From the NCBI RefSeq assembly GCF_002855515.1, contig NZ_PKRP01000001.1, positions 434,001 to 498,000 on the forward strand: a stretch of 64,000 nt of DNA, given 5' to 3'. The position numbers were made by a program, and so were the translations under genes. This DNA is from Rhizobium sp. TH135. GTDB lineage: Bacteria > Pseudomonadota > Alphaproteobacteria > Rhizobiales > Rhizobiaceae. Positions 26,767 to 36,136 of this stretch are shown here, in pieces (position 1 is the first letter of the stretch; each line of letters starts with the position of its first letter). Under the pieces are notes generated by a model, which worked only from the letters and a program-made list of their open reading frames with translations, did no database searches and was not told the DNA's origin.

Positions 26767-28413
26767 TCAGCGCCCGACGCTACGCCCAGCCACCCGACCA
26801 GAGAACAAGCAGCCACCGAGGAAGGTCCCCTCGAGCGCGTTGTAGCCATGCATGCCGCCGCCGCCGAAGCCGGAGACCTCGCCCGCCGCATAAAGCCCCG
26901 GCACCGGCTTGTTCTCACGATTGAGCACCCGGCCTTCGAGATCCGTGTGCAGCCCGCCCAGCGTCTTGCGGGTGAGGATATGCAGCCTGACACCGATCAG
27001 CGGCCCAGCGGCCGGATCAAGCAGCCGGTGCGGCTTTGCTGTGCGCATCAGCTTGTCACCGAGATAGTTGCGAGCACCCCGGATGGCCACGACCTGCGCA
27101 TCCTTTGAGAAGCTGTTGGTCATCTGCCGGTCGCGCGCCTCGATCTGCGCACGGACATGATGGACGCCCAGACGGTGTTCCCCAGTCAGCTCGTTCATGC
27201 CAGCCACGAGATCCTCAAGCGTATCACGCACGACGAAATCCTCGCCCTTGCCCATGAAGGCCTGCACCGGACCCGGCGGGTTCTTGCCGAGACGTTTCAT
27301 CAAGAGCGGGATGTTCTTGTCGGTGAGATCAGGGTTCTGCTCGGAGCCTGACAGGGCAAACTCCTTCTTGATGATCGCCTTGTTGAGAATGAACCAGGAA
27401 TAGTCATGACCGCGTGCGCGGATGGCTTTCAGCGTCCCAAGCGTATCGAAGCCCGGCATGGCGGGGGCTGGAAAACGGTTGCCATCGGCATCGCACCAGA
27501 AGGAAGACGGGCCCGGCAGAATGCGGATGCCGTGGTTCGGCCAGATCGGATCCCAGTTCTTGAGGCCCTCGGTATAGTGCCACATCCGGTCGCCATTGAT
27601 GACCTCGCCACCAGCGGCCTGGGCGATGCCCAGCATGCGTCCATCGACATGCGCGGGCACACCGGCCACCATGTGCTTCGGCGCAGGCCCCAGGCGATCG
27701 ACGGGCCAGCTCTTGCGGACAAGATCGTGATTGCCGCCGATGCCCCCGGAGGCGATGATGACGGAGCCGGACTTTACCTCGAAATCTCCGACGACATTGC
27801 GCGAGCTGGTGCCGCCGCGCGGCGTCGCGTCCCCAGCCAGAAGTCGGCCAGTGACACCCGTGACGGCGCCATTCGTTACGACAAGCCGGTCCACCTGATG
27901 GCGAAAGAGAAGGCTCAGTTTGCCAGCGTCGGCCGCCGCCTTGGCGCGCCGGACGAAGGGTGCCAGTACTCCGGGACCAGTCCCCCAGGTGACATGGAAG
28001 CGCGGCACGGAGTTTCCGTGGCCATCGGCATGGCCACCGCCGCGCTCGGCCCAGCCGACCACTGGGAACCAGCTGACACCTTGGGCTTTCAACCAGCTGC
28101 GCTTTTCGCCGGCAGCAAACTGCAGATAGGCTTCAGCCCATTGCCGTGGCCAGAAGTCTTCCGTGCGATCGAAGGCGGCCGAGCCCAGCCAGTCCTGGCG
28201 CGCCAGCTCGATGCTGTCGCGGATCCCCATACGACGCTGCTCCGGACTGTCGATCAAGAACAGGCCACCCAGCGACCAGAAGGCCTGGCCTCCAAGGTTC
28301 TGTTCGCCTTCCTGGTCGATTAGGCCGACCTTGAGACCGCGATCGACAGCCTCCGTGGCCGCAACGAGACCGGCCAGCCCTCCTCCGATGACGATGACGT
28401 CGAATTCCTGCAT
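26767..28413 (-). CDS. FAD-binding dehydrogenase (fumarate reductase/KsdD-like flavoprotein)
   Basis: 548 aa. Dinucleotide-binding fold at the N-terminus (DVIVIGGGLAGLVAATEA), then GGQAFWSLGG, VIIASGGIGGNHDLV and the C-terminal FAD motif GLYAAGEVSGFGGGGMHGYNALEGTFLGGCLFSGR. This belongs to the succinate dehydrogenase/fumarate reductase flavoprotein superfamily, in the soluble 'FAD-binding dehydrogenase' group annotated near 3-ketosteroid dehydrogenases. Substrate unknown. No signal peptide, so probably cytoplasmic. It converges on the solute-binding protein gene. Confidence 0.88.
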   Translation of the reverse strand: MQEFDVIVIGGGLAGLVAATEAVDRGLKVGLIDQEGEQNLGGQAFWSLGGLFLIDSPEQRRMGIRDSIELARQDWLGSAAFDRTEDFWPRQWAEAYLQFAAGEKRSWLKAQGVSWFPVVGWAERGGGHADGHGNSVPRFHVTWGTGPGVLAPFVRRAKAAADAGKLSLLFRHQVDRLVVTNGAVTGVTGRLLAGDATPRGGTSSRNVVGDFEVKSGSVIIASGGIGGNHDLVRKSWPVDRLGPAPKHMVAGVPAHVDGRMLGIAQAAGGEVINGDRMWHYTEGLKNWDPIWPNHGIRILPGPSSFWCDADGNRFPAPAMPGFDTLGTLKAIRARGHDYSWFILNKAIIKKEFALSGSEQNPDLTDKNIPLLMKRLGKNPPGPVQAFMGKGEDFVVRDTLEDLVAGMNELTGEHRLGVHHVRAQIEARDRQMTNSFSKDAQVVAIRGARNYLGDKLMRTAKPHRLLDPAAGPLIGVRLHILTRKTLGGLHTDLEGRVLNRENKPVPGLYAAGEVSGFGGGGMHGYNALEGTFLGGCLFSGRVAGRSVGR

Positions 28414-28501
28414 GCCACCCTCCCAAAGCGCATAGTCTTACCTTTACGCGCACGTAATACAGCACGCAAGTTGTCTGGAGGACAAACAATTACGGATGAA
28501 C

Positions 28502-29533
28502 TTAGCGCTCGGTGAGCTTGAGTTCGATACGTCGGTTCTGGGAAAGGACGTCGGGCGTTTCGCCTTCGGCAATCGGCTGGAACTCTCCGAAGCCGGCAGC
28601 AACCAGGCGGTTCGCAGGCACGCCCCTCGAGATCAGGTATTTGACGACCGAGGTGGCACGCGCCGACGAAAGCTCCCAGTTGTCCCGGTACCGTCCAGTG
28701 CCGGTCAGCGGCGAGGCATCGGTATGTCCGTCGACGCGGAGCACCCAGTTGATCTCGGCTGGAATTTCCTGCGCCAGTTCGAGCACGGCCGCCGCCAGCT
28801 TGTCCATCTCCGCCTGACCGGCACCATCGAGATCGGCGCCACCAACGGGGAAGAGCACCTCCGACTGGAAGACGAAGCGGTCGCCGACGATCCGGATGTT
28901 CTCGCGATCCGACAGGATTTCACGTAGACGGCCGAAGAAGTCGGAGCGATAGCGGTTGAGTTCCTGGACACGCTGCGCAAGCGCCACGTTGAGACGCCGC
29001 CCGAGATCGGCAATGCGCGTCTGCGATGCCTGATCCTTGGCCTCAGACGCCTGCAGCGCCTCTTCAATGGCCGCGATCTGCGACCTGAGCGCCGCGATCT
29101 GCTGGTTGAGCAGCTCGATCTGGCTCATCGCTCGAGCGCTCACCTGCTTTTCCGCATCGAGTTCTTCGGTGAGCCGGCCCATCTTGGCATTGGCGACGTC
29201 CGCCGATCCCGCACCACTGTCGAGCAGTTCCTGCAGACGCGACCGTTCGGTCTCCGACGAGGCAAGCGACGATTGCAGCGACGCCAGCATGTCCTCGAGA
29301 TCCTGCTTGCCGCTCTTTTCGAGTGCCAGAAGCTGGGTCAGTTCGGCGATCTGGCTGTTCAGCCGGTTGAGCACCTCATCCTTGCCGGAGATCTCCCGGC
29401 CCAGAATGAACTGCGCGACCACGAAGACCGTGAGCAGGAACATGATCGCAAGCAGAAGGGTCGACAGGGCGTCGACGAAACCCGGCCAATAGTCGATCCC
29501 GCGCTCGCGGCGACGGTTGCGCCCGAGCGCCAT
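28502..29533 (-). CDS. MotB-like membrane protein with long coiled coil and OmpA domain
   Basis: 343 aa. A short basic cytoplasmic N-terminus leads to one membrane helix (about 19-44) with Asp21 in GFVDALSTLLLAIMF, positioned like the proton-carrying Asp of MotB. A coiled coil spans about 47-190, longer than in flagellar MotB. An OmpA-type peptidoglycan-binding domain follows (VDGHTDASP, NWELSSARA, LSQNRRIELKL). The start codon directly abuts the stop of the MotA-like gene (TAAATG), so the two are translationally linked and should form one complex. Confidence 0.87.
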   Translation of the reverse strand: MALGRNRRRERGIDYWPGFVDALSTLLLAIMFLLTVFVVAQFILGREISGKDEVLNRLNSQIAELTQLLALEKSGKQDLEDMLASLQSSLASSETERSRLQELLDSGAGSADVANAKMGRLTEELDAEKQVSARAMSQIELLNQQIAALRSQIAAIEEALQASEAKDQASQTRIADLGRRLNVALAQRVQELNRYRSDFFGRLREILSDRENIRIVGDRFVFQSEVLFPVGGADLDGAGQAEMDKLAAAVLELAQEIPAEINWVLRVDGHTDASPLTGTGRYRDNWELSSARATSVVKYLISRGVPANRLVAAGFGEFQPIAEGETPDVLSQNRRIELKLTER

Positions 29534-30568
29534 TTACTTGTTGCTCCCGCTGATCTTGTCGTTCAGCCGGTCGAGCGTCTTGCGCATGGCGCGAGCATCC
29601 TCCTGCTGCGCCTCGATCCAGTCACGCAGCATCTGCTGTTCGTTGCGCATGTTCTTGACCAGCCCCTGAATACCCTCGGCCAGACCTGCAATCGCAGCGA
29701 CAGAGCGGTCATTGCCATCCCGGTTCGAAAGCTTCTGGATTTCCTCGACCAGGAGACGAATGTCGTCACTCGCAACGGCGGCAGACGCATCGGATACCGT
29801 GCCACGCTCCGAATCCACATCGGTGACGGAGGACAGCCAGTTTTCCAGTTCAATGTAGAAACGGTTCTGCGCACGCCCTGCCTGCAGGTCGAGGAAGCCG
29901 AGGATCAGCGAGCCGGAAAGACCGAGCAGCGAGGACGAGAAGGCCGTGCCCATGCCGGCAAGCGGCGCGCTAAGGCCTGACTTCAACGACTGCAGCACAT
30001 CATTGCTATCACCGGAGGCCGGATCGAGCGACGCGATAACCTCATTGATCGAACCGATCGTGCCAAGCAGACCCCAGAAGGTGCCGAGAAGACCGAGAAA
30101 GACGAGGAGGCCGATCAGATAGCGGCTGGTGTCGCGCGATTCGTCGAGGCGTGTGCCGATCGAATCGAGGATTGAGCGGAGCGCAGTCGTCGAAATCGCC
30201 ATCGATCGGCGGCCGCCGATCAGCGCGCGCATCGGCGCCAAAAGCTTCGGGTCGCGGCCGACAAGCGTCGCATTGTCACCAGCGGCACGGAAGGAATTGA
30301 ACCAGCGGACTTCCGGTCGAAGCGCCAGCACCTGGGCAAAGACAAGAATGATGCCGACGGCGAGAACGCCCAGTATCAGGCCGTTCAGGCCCGGATTGGT
30401 GATGAAGGCAGCATGCGCCTGGCGATAGAGGATAGCGGCGATGAAACAGACGATGATCAGGAAGATCACCATCGTCGTGAAGAAGGGCATCGGGCTGGAG
30501 AGTTTCTGGCCGTATGCTCCCGGACGGGTTTCTCCCACCTCGAGATCCTCCAACTTCACTTTCGCCAT
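29534..30568 (-). CDS. MotA/TolQ/ExbB-like proton channel protein
   Basis: 344 aa with four membrane helices (about 29-48, 60-83, 150-173, 203-226) and a cytoplasmic loop of about 65 residues between TM2 and TM3. The TM3-TM4 core is typical of the family: FLGLLGTFWGLLGTIGSI and GLSAPLAGMGTAFSSSLLGLSGSLILGF. A helical cytoplasmic tail of about 100 residues follows (MRNEQQMLRDWIEAQQEDAR). First gene of a two-gene unit with the MotB-like gene. No flagellar or tol genes are near, so it is a stand-alone ion-driven envelope machine of unknown task. Confidence 0.87.
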   Translation of the reverse strand: MAKVKLEDLEVGETRPGAYGQKLSSPMPFFTTMVIFLIIVCFIAAILYRQAHAAFITNPGLNGLILGVLAVGIILVFAQVLALRPEVRWFNSFRAAGDNATLVGRDPKLLAPMRALIGGRRSMAISTTALRSILDSIGTRLDESRDTSRYLIGLLVFLGLLGTFWGLLGTIGSINEVIASLDPASGDSNDVLQSLKSGLSAPLAGMGTAFSSSLLGLSGSLILGFLDLQAGRAQNRFYIELENWLSSVTDVDSERGTVSDASAAVASDDIRLLVEEIQKLSNRDGNDRSVAAIAGLAEGIQGLVKNMRNEQQMLRDWIEAQQEDARAMRKTLDRLNDKISGSNK

Positions 30569-30667
30569 GATACGCTCAACCTCCGGGGAATCTTGGACCC
30601 GGAGGCTAGTGCAAAATTGAGACGAATTGAAGCCGCGGAGGTTGGGAAAATTTTCCCTATACAGTAA

Positions 30668-31468
30668 TCAGGACTGCGGCACCGGTCGGTTGACGACCTC
30701 TTCCAGCGCCTTGCGGATGTATTCGTTGCCGGCAAGTACGGTGCCGTTTTCGAACATCTCCTGGCCGCCCTTCATGTCGGAAACAAAGCCACCGGCTTCC
30801 TTGATCAGGAGAATGCCGGCTGCGATGTCCCAGGAATTCAACTGTGCTTCCCAGAAGCCGTCGTGACGGCCGGCAGCGACATAGGCGAGGTCGAGAGCAG
30901 CAGCACCCATGCGGCGAACGCCCGAGACTTCACCCATGACATGGCGTAGTTCAACGAGGAACTTGCCGTGCTGGCCACGACCGAGATGTGGCACACCACA
31001 ACCGATGACGCAGTCAGACAGCACCTTGCGGGCGCCGACGCGGATGCGGCGATCGTTGAGGAAGGCGCCGCCGCCCTTTTCCGTCGTATAGAGTTCGTCG
31101 GTCGCCGGGTTGAAGATGACGCCGGCGACGATCTCGCCATTGCGCTCCAGCGCGATCGAGACGGCAAACTGCGGGATGCCGTGCAGGAAGTTGGTCGTGC
31201 CGTCGAGCGGATCGACGATCCAGCGATGCGCGCCGTCGGTACCCTTGATCTCTTCGCCTTCCTCGCCGAGGAAGCCATAGGTCGGACGCGACTTCAGCAG
31301 CTCTTCACGCACGATCTTCTCGGCCCGGAAATCGGCCTGCGAGACGAAGTCGCCTGGGCCCTTCACCGAAACCTGCAGGTTCTGCACTTCGCCGAAATCG
31401 CGCGAAAGCGACTTGCCGGCCTTGAGGGCAGCCTGGACCATGACATTGAGAAGGGCGGAGCGGGCCAT
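30668..31468 (-). CDS. suhB: Inositol monophosphatase family protein (SuhB-like)
   Basis: 266 aa from ATG 31468, where family homology begins (MARSALLNVMVQAALKAGK). The Mg-dependent phosphatase motifs are intact: FLGEEGEE, motif A WIVDPLDGTTNFLHG and motif B SWDIAAGILLIKEAGG. It hydrolyses inositol-1-phosphate and similar sugar phosphates; the E. coli homologue also joins rRNA antitermination complexes. It ends about 100 nt before the MotA-like start on the same strand, so co-transcription is possible. Confidence 0.93.
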   Translation of the reverse strand: MARSALLNVMVQAALKAGKSLSRDFGEVQNLQVSVKGPGDFVSQADFRAEKIVREELLKSRPTYGFLGEEGEEIKGTDGAHRWIVDPLDGTTNFLHGIPQFAVSIALERNGEIVAGVIFNPATDELYTTEKGGGAFLNDRRIRVGARKVLSDCVIGCGVPHLGRGQHGKFLVELRHVMGEVSGVRRMGAAALDLAYVAAGRHDGFWEAQLNSWDIAAGILLIKEAGGFVSDMKGGQEMFENGTVLAGNEYIRKALEEVVNRPVPQS

Positions 31469-31608
31469 TGATCGAAATCCTTGAAACTGGGAGGCGCCGG
31501 AGGGCGGCGACCGGAGCAGCACGCGATGGCGGCGGCATTTGGCGGGTTCAAGACCACAAATGCCGCCGGAATTCAAGGGGGATGGCTATTCCCGCCTATG
31601 CACCAGCG

Positions 31609-32877
31609 TCAGATGAGCCCTGCAGCCAGCGTGACGATCACGCCCGAACCTATGGCGACCAAAGTCGCGACCGCCAGTCGGGCAGCAAAGCCCTTGGTGC
31701 CGATCGCAGCCGCATAGACGACCTTGGCCACCATGTTCGAGACGATAGCAATGCTGACGGCAATGGTCGCAACCTCGACCGACAGCGTCGGCAGCATGCC
31801 GGCAACCGTCACCGTCGCCGCATCCACATCGGCCAGTGCCGTCAGACCTGATACCGCATAAAGGCCGGCATCTCCGAAAACCTGGCTGGCCGCCCGCGCG
31901 AGAAAGGCGATGACGGTGATCATCAGCGCCATCTTGAGCACCTGGAGCAGTTCGAAAGGATTGGTCGGCAGCGCAGCCTCCGAAGTCGCGCCTTTGCGTG
32001 CGACGAGTGAGACGGCCACGACCATCATCAGCGCACCGGCAACCAGAAGCCCCCAGAGAAGCCGCTCCGCAATGGCTGGTGCCAGCGCAAGCAGAAGCAA
32101 CCCAGTGCGCACCAGCGACACGCTGCCAGCCGCAATCGCTCCGGCGGCTGGCCCTGCAGAGCCGTCTGCGACCGCTAGGCTTTGCCGCGCCATGGCAAGC
32201 GTACTGGCCGTCGAAGAGACTAGACCACCCACGGCGCCGGCCACGAGATCACCGCGTCCACCACCGATAAGGCGCACCGCGACATAGCCGACGAAGGAGA
32301 TCGAAGCGAGCATGATGACCAGGATCACCAGGCTGCGCGGCAACACACCGCCAAAGGGTCCGTAAGGGGTGGCCGGAATGAGCGGCAAAAGCACGAAACC
32401 CATGGCCAGGAGCACGACGGCCGAGCGCAATTCCACCCAGGTGAGCCGCCGGATCGCGCCATGCAGGAACTCGCGGCTGGCAAGCACCGTGACCATGGCG
32501 GCACCCGCAGCCGACGCCGCTGCCATATCGCCGAGCACAGCAAGCGCTCCAAGGCCGAAAGTGGTGATGCCAGCGATGACGGTCGTTGCGCTGAACGAGC
32601 CCTCGGCCCGGGCCTCCATGAGGCCGAAACGCAGCATGACCATGGCGACTGCGAGCAGGAAGCTCGCGACAACAAGACCGGACAGGCCATCCGGGGTCAG
32701 GCCCTGATCCAGCAGCCCGGCAATCCCGCCCGTCATGCCGATCAGGGTGAAGGTGCGGATGCCGGCGATGCGCGCACCTTCCGGCTCGTCACGCTCGCGC
32801 CAGTGCCGTTCGACGCCGACGGCAGCACCGATGGCGAGTGCCAGACCGAGGCGTTGGAAGATATCGATGAGATCCAT
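31609..32877 (-). CDS. MgtC/SapB plus DUF4010 membrane protein
   Basis: 422 aa from ATG 32877, preceded by GGGAGGG. The N-terminal MgtC/SapB-like part has LGLALAIGAAVGVERHWRERDEPEGARIAGIRTFTLIGMTGG, with the conserved GxERxxR and AGxRT segments. The rest is the multi-spanning DUF4010 domain (LGLVSSTAS-type motif seen as GGLVSSTASTLAMAR). Around 12 helices in total. MgtC modulates ATP synthase or magnesium stress in pathogens; the role of DUF4010 fusions is not established. Confidence 0.87.
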   Translation of the reverse strand: MDLIDIFQRLGLALAIGAAVGVERHWRERDEPEGARIAGIRTFTLIGMTGGIAGLLDQGLTPDGLSGLVVASFLLAVAMVMLRFGLMEARAEGSFSATTVIAGITTFGLGALAVLGDMAAASAAGAAMVTVLASREFLHGAIRRLTWVELRSAVVLLAMGFVLLPLIPATPYGPFGGVLPRSLVILVIMLASISFVGYVAVRLIGGGRGDLVAGAVGGLVSSTASTLAMARQSLAVADGSAGPAAGAIAAGSVSLVRTGLLLLALAPAIAERLLWGLLVAGALMMVVAVSLVARKGATSEAALPTNPFELLQVLKMALMITVIAFLARAASQVFGDAGLYAVSGLTALADVDAATVTVAGMLPTLSVEVATIAVSIAIVSNMVAKVVYAAAIGTKGFAARLAVATLVAIGSGVIVTLAAGLI

Positions 32878-32999
32878 GACCGCCGCCCTCCCCGTGTTCC
32901 CAAATCTCGATGATAGCCACCGATAGGATCGGCTCAACCGGAGGCGGCTTATACGTTCATATCATAGAGACTAGGTATACAGCGGCAGAGCGGGCTGCG

Positions 33000-34190
33000 T
33001 CAGGTTCGCCGGAACCTGTTGGCGAGATCGATCGCCTGTTTCTGCTGCTCTTCGTTGAGACCGAGATAGAAATCCTCGAGCCCCGGATCCTTCAGACCTG
33101 CACGGCGCGACAGCACATACCACTTCGCCGCCTCAACCGGATCGGGCTTTGTCCCGAGCGCATTGATGTAGAGATGGGCGATACGGTTCTGCGCCACCAC
33201 ATTGCCGCGCGCAGCCGCGATGCTCAGCCAGCGGTAGCCGGCCTCATAGTCCCGCGGGCCATTGTAGCCGTTGACCAACCACAGCCCGATATCGAGCTGA
33301 GCGGTATCAAACCCCGCCCGTGCGGCGCGCATCATCCATTCCCGCGCCCGCGACTTCTTCTCGTCCGGCACGTCCTTCAACGCTGAATAGACCTGCGCCA
33401 GCGCATATTGCGCGTCGGCAACGCCCTGCTCGGCCGCCTTTTCATAATAGGGCATGGCAGCCGTCAGCCCGCGCACGCCGGGTGTGCCGGCAACAAGGAT
33501 CTGCGCCCAATTGAATTGGGCAGATGCATTGCCGGCGTCCGCCGCGCGGCGCATGTAGTCATCCGCCTTCGCCTTGTCCTGCGGGACTTCGCGGCCCTCC
33601 ATCAGGAGAAGGGCATATTTGAACATTGCAGCCGGATCACCGCCCTGGGCCGCCTGGCCATACCAGAAGGCAGCGCCCTTCAGGTCACGCTTGACGCCGA
33701 GACCGCGGGACATGATCTCCGCCAGCAGTGTCTGCGCTGCGGGATCCCCGAGCTGCGCACGCGGCAAGGCCTTGTCGACGGCCGTGAGAAACAACCCGCG
33801 CTGGAAGGCGCCGTAAGCGTCGTCAGGCTTGCCTTCATAGGCCTTTTCCGCCGGCACGTCCGGCAAGGGGGCGCCCATGCGCAGATAGATGTTGATGCCC
33901 TGCAACTCATCGGGCTTATCGCCCGCGGTCGGCTTGGCACCCTTCGTCACCGGCAAGGTGGAATCCAGATCGCCACGATCGAGCTTGTTGGCATCCCCGG
34001 TACTGCTGCTGTCGCGCGCGCCGCGCTCGATCTCGCCCGCATCGGATGGATCCGCCGGCAGGATCGCCGGCTGCTCACCAATCGCGATACCATCCTCGCT
34101 CTCCTGTGCGCTCGCAGGTGTGCCCACCGCAAGGCATGCCCCGGCGAGTGCGGCGAGAATCAGACGGTGGAGGGACGAGTTTGAACGCAT
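33000..34190 (-). CDS. Secreted Sel1-repeat protein
   Basis: 396 aa from ATG 34190; a TTG at 34202 overlaps the upstream stop and is an alternative. Signal peptide with LILAALAGACLAVGTPASA. A low-complexity linker (about 35-110) precedes at least five Sel1-like repeats, for example AAFWYGQAAQGGDPAAMFKYA, DDYMRRAADAGNASAQFNWA and AMPYYEKAAEQGVADAQYALA. Sel1 arrays are protein-binding scaffolds, often in the periplasm in exopolysaccharide or division control (compare ExoR, PodJ). It follows the ThiE-like gene closely and is probably co-transcribed. Confidence 0.88.
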   Translation of the reverse strand: MRSNSSLHRLILAALAGACLAVGTPASAQESEDGIAIGEQPAILPADPSDAGEIERGARDSSSTGDANKLDRGDLDSTLPVTKGAKPTAGDKPDELQGINIYLRMGAPLPDVPAEKAYEGKPDDAYGAFQRGLFLTAVDKALPRAQLGDPAAQTLLAEIMSRGLGVKRDLKGAAFWYGQAAQGGDPAAMFKYALLLMEGREVPQDKAKADDYMRRAADAGNASAQFNWAQILVAGTPGVRGLTAAMPYYEKAAEQGVADAQYALAQVYSALKDVPDEKKSRAREWMMRAARAGFDTAQLDIGLWLVNGYNGPRDYEAGYRWLSIAAARGNVVAQNRIAHLYINALGTKPDPVEAAKWYVLSRRAGLKDPGLEDFYLGLNEEQQKQAIDLANRFRRT

Positions 34191-34198
34191 GAGGCGGT

Positions 34199-34846
34199 TC
34201 AAGCCTCAAACCGTGGCGCTTTTTCGTCAAGCTCTGCATTCACACGGGTCACGATTGCGGCAGCCTGAGCAGGATCGGCAAACACGGCCTTTCCGAGCGC
34301 CACAAATTCCACACCGCTCTCGGCAACGACGACCGCCGAGGAAGGATCGCTACCGCCCATGACGATCGCCGGAAGCTCGATCATCGACGACCACCATTCG
34401 CCAAGCGCGATGTTTTTCGAGTGGGCTTCCGGCTTGATGTCACCGTCGATCTTGCCGAAGAAGATGTAGTCGGCCTGGATTTCTCCCATCTCCAGCGCGT
34501 GGTGACGGTCCATGGCATTTCCGCCACCGACGATCAGCTTCGGCACATGCTTCTCGACCGCCTCTGCGAGTGCCGCGGCATTGCCGGAGATGTGCAGGCC
34601 ATCGGCTTTGACGCGCCCGGCCACACGGCTGTTGTCGACGATCAGCGCCGCCGCTCCCGCTTCCTGGATGACGGGCACCAGCATTTCCGCATGTTTCTGG
34701 AACACGGTGTCATCGAGTTCGTATTGCGGGATGATGACCGATGCCACATCGCCGCCACGCAAGGCGTTGCGCAGCACCTCTGTGCGCTCGGCAGGATCAG
34801 CGATATCGGGAACGATGAGGACGAGGCGGCAGCGGTCTTCGGTCAT
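34199..34846 (-). CDS. Thiamine phosphate synthase-like protein (ThiE fold)
   Basis: 215 aa from ATG 34846. TIM-barrel sequence with the family's diphosphate-binding end ALGKAVFADPAQ and the middle segments AALIVDNSRVAGRVKADGLHIS and ADYIFFGKIDGD. True ThiE has a VHLGQ.D motif and TxT near a GG loop; here they are altered (DGLHIS, VMGGSDPSS), and no other thi genes are nearby. This second-type ThiE-like protein may not make thiamine phosphate. It lies 8 nt before the Sel1 gene. Confidence 0.75.
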   Translation of the reverse strand: MTEDRCRLVLIVPDIADPAERTEVLRNALRGGDVASVIIPQYELDDTVFQKHAEMLVPVIQEAGAAALIVDNSRVAGRVKADGLHISGNAAALAEAVEKHVPKLIVGGGNAMDRHHALEMGEIQADYIFFGKIDGDIKPEAHSKNIALGEWWSSMIELPAIVMGGSDPSSAVVVAESGVEFVALGKAVFADPAQAAAIVTRVNAELDEKAPRFEA

Positions 34847-34951
34847 GCGCGGTGTTTCCGTGTGCGGGACGGGTCCGTATCTCGCGGATTTCGTCCTCGT
34901 TTTCTCTAGACAAATCCGATAGACCGCTCTTCCGAAAGGATCAACCGCGCA

Positions 34952-35728
34952 ATGCTGACAGACCCGAACTTCTATGCCGTCGCCATTCCCGCTGTTGCCC
35001 TTGTCGGCCTGTCGAAAGGTGGTCTCGGTGGCGCTTTTGCGCTGATCGGCGTGCCGCTGCTGGCCTTTGCCGTACCGCCGATGCAGGCCGCTGCGATCTT
35101 CCTGCCGATCCTTCTGGTCATGGACGCCGTGGCACTCTGGGCCTGGCGCCATCACAACAACCGCGCAACCCTGATTGCCATGCTGCCGGGCGCCGTGATC
35201 GGCATCGGGCTCGGCTGGGCCACGTCCACCTATGTCTCGGCGGATGCCATGCGCCTCGTGCTTGGCGCCATATCGGTCGTCTTTGCGCTGAAATACTTCC
35301 TTGAAAGTTGGCTGGCCTACAAGGGAAAAGAAACCGAACCGGTCGGCGAACGGCCTGTGGCAGGTTCCTTCTGGGGTTCGCTCGCCGGCTATGCGAGTTT
35401 CGTTGCCCATGCCGGTGGCCCGCCCTTCCAGATCTATGTCTTGCCGCTGAAGCTCGACCCACTCACCTATACCGGCACCTCGACGCGCTTCTTCGCCATC
35501 CTCAATGCGATCAAGGTCATCCCCTATTTCGCGCTTGGGGAACTGGATGCAACCAATCTCAGCCTGTCAGGCGCGCTCCTGCCGGTCGCCCTTATCTCGA
35601 CGCTCGCCGGCGCACGCCTTGTGCATTACCTGAAGCCACACATTTTCTACCCTTTGATGTACGGCATGGTGCTGATCGCCGGCAGCAAATTGCTCTGGGA
35701 TGGCACGCGCGGACTGACGGGCATCTGA
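34952..35728 (+). CDS. TauE/SafE-family sulfite/anion exporter
   Basis: 258 aa with about eight hydrophobic helices in two homologous halves. The first half opens ALVGLSKGGLGGAFALIGVPLLAF and the second AGYASFVAHAGGPPFQIYVLPL, the paired glycine-rich signatures of the TauE/SafE family (PF01925). Members export sulfite, sulfoacetate or related organic anions. The substrate is not readable. It starts 105 nt from the divergent ThiE-like gene and is followed by an ArsR gene on the same strand. Confidence 0.9.
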   Translation: MLTDPNFYAVAIPAVALVGLSKGGLGGAFALIGVPLLAFAVPPMQAAAIFLPILLVMDAVALWAWRHHNNRATLIAMLPGAVIGIGLGWATSTYVSADAMRLVLGAISVVFALKYFLESWLAYKGKETEPVGERPVAGSFWGSLAGYASFVAHAGGPPFQIYVLPLKLDPLTYTGTSTRFFAILNAIKVIPYFALGELDATNLSLSGALLPVALISTLAGARLVHYLKPHIFYPLMYGMVLIAGSKLLWDGTRGLTGI

Positions 35729-35812
35729 CACCCGCATACCTGCCGCGAAAGCCTATGCTGCGCCGCACATCTGCGCTTGCCGCCGAGGGACCTTTGACAT
35801 AACCTTTCAGCC

Positions 35813-36073
35813 ATGACGAACGCAGACCCGTTCATGGCGATCGCAGACCCGAACCGGCGACATATCCTCGAGGATCTGCGGCGGGGGGAAAAGACCGTCA
35901 ACGAACTGGCGGGCCAACTGCCGATCAGTCGCCCGGCCGTCTCCCAGCACCTGAAAGCTCTGCTCGACAGCGGTCTGGTGCATGTGCGTTCCGAAGGCAC
36001 GCGCCGCATCTACTTCATCAATCGCCCGGGCTTTGACCGGATGAACATGTGGCTCGACCAGTTCTGGTCCTGA
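35813..36073 (+). CDS. ArsR-family winged-helix regulator
   Basis: 86 aa, a minimal winged helix. ADPNRRHILEDLRRGEKTVNELAGQLPISRPAVSQHLKALLDSGLVHVRSEGTRR gives helix 3 and the recognition helix ISRPAVSQHLKAL, plus the wing. There is no cysteine, so it is unlikely to be a metal sensor; it looks like the autorepressor/SdpR-type ArsR subgroup. Same strand and 84 nt after tauE, which may be a target. The T-run terminator after it faces the opposite strand. Confidence 0.9.
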   Translation: MTNADPFMAIADPNRRHILEDLRRGEKTVNELAGQLPISRPAVSQHLKALLDSGLVHVRSEGTRRIYFINRPGFDRMNMWLDQFWS

Positions 36074-36105
36074 GCCCTCTCTGCCCTCCACCGAACAGGC
36101 AGAAT

Positions 36106-36136
36106 AAAAGCCCCGAAGTTGTGTGAACTCCGGGGC
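36106..36136 (-). terminator. Intrinsic terminator for the minus-strand DUF465 gene
   Basis: On the minus strand, GCCCCGGAGTT and AACTTCGGGGC form an 11-bp stem (one G-T pair) with a 5-nt loop, followed by TTTTATT. Confidence 0.75.

Noticed and set aside
28502..30568. Zorya-type defence system suggested by the MotA/MotB-like pair
   Set aside because: No ZorC, ZorD or ZorE genes are beside it; flanking genes are housekeeping types.
35793..35812. TTGACA just before the ArsR gene
   Set aside because: Only about 14 nt separate it from the ATG, leaving no room for a -10 box and leader.
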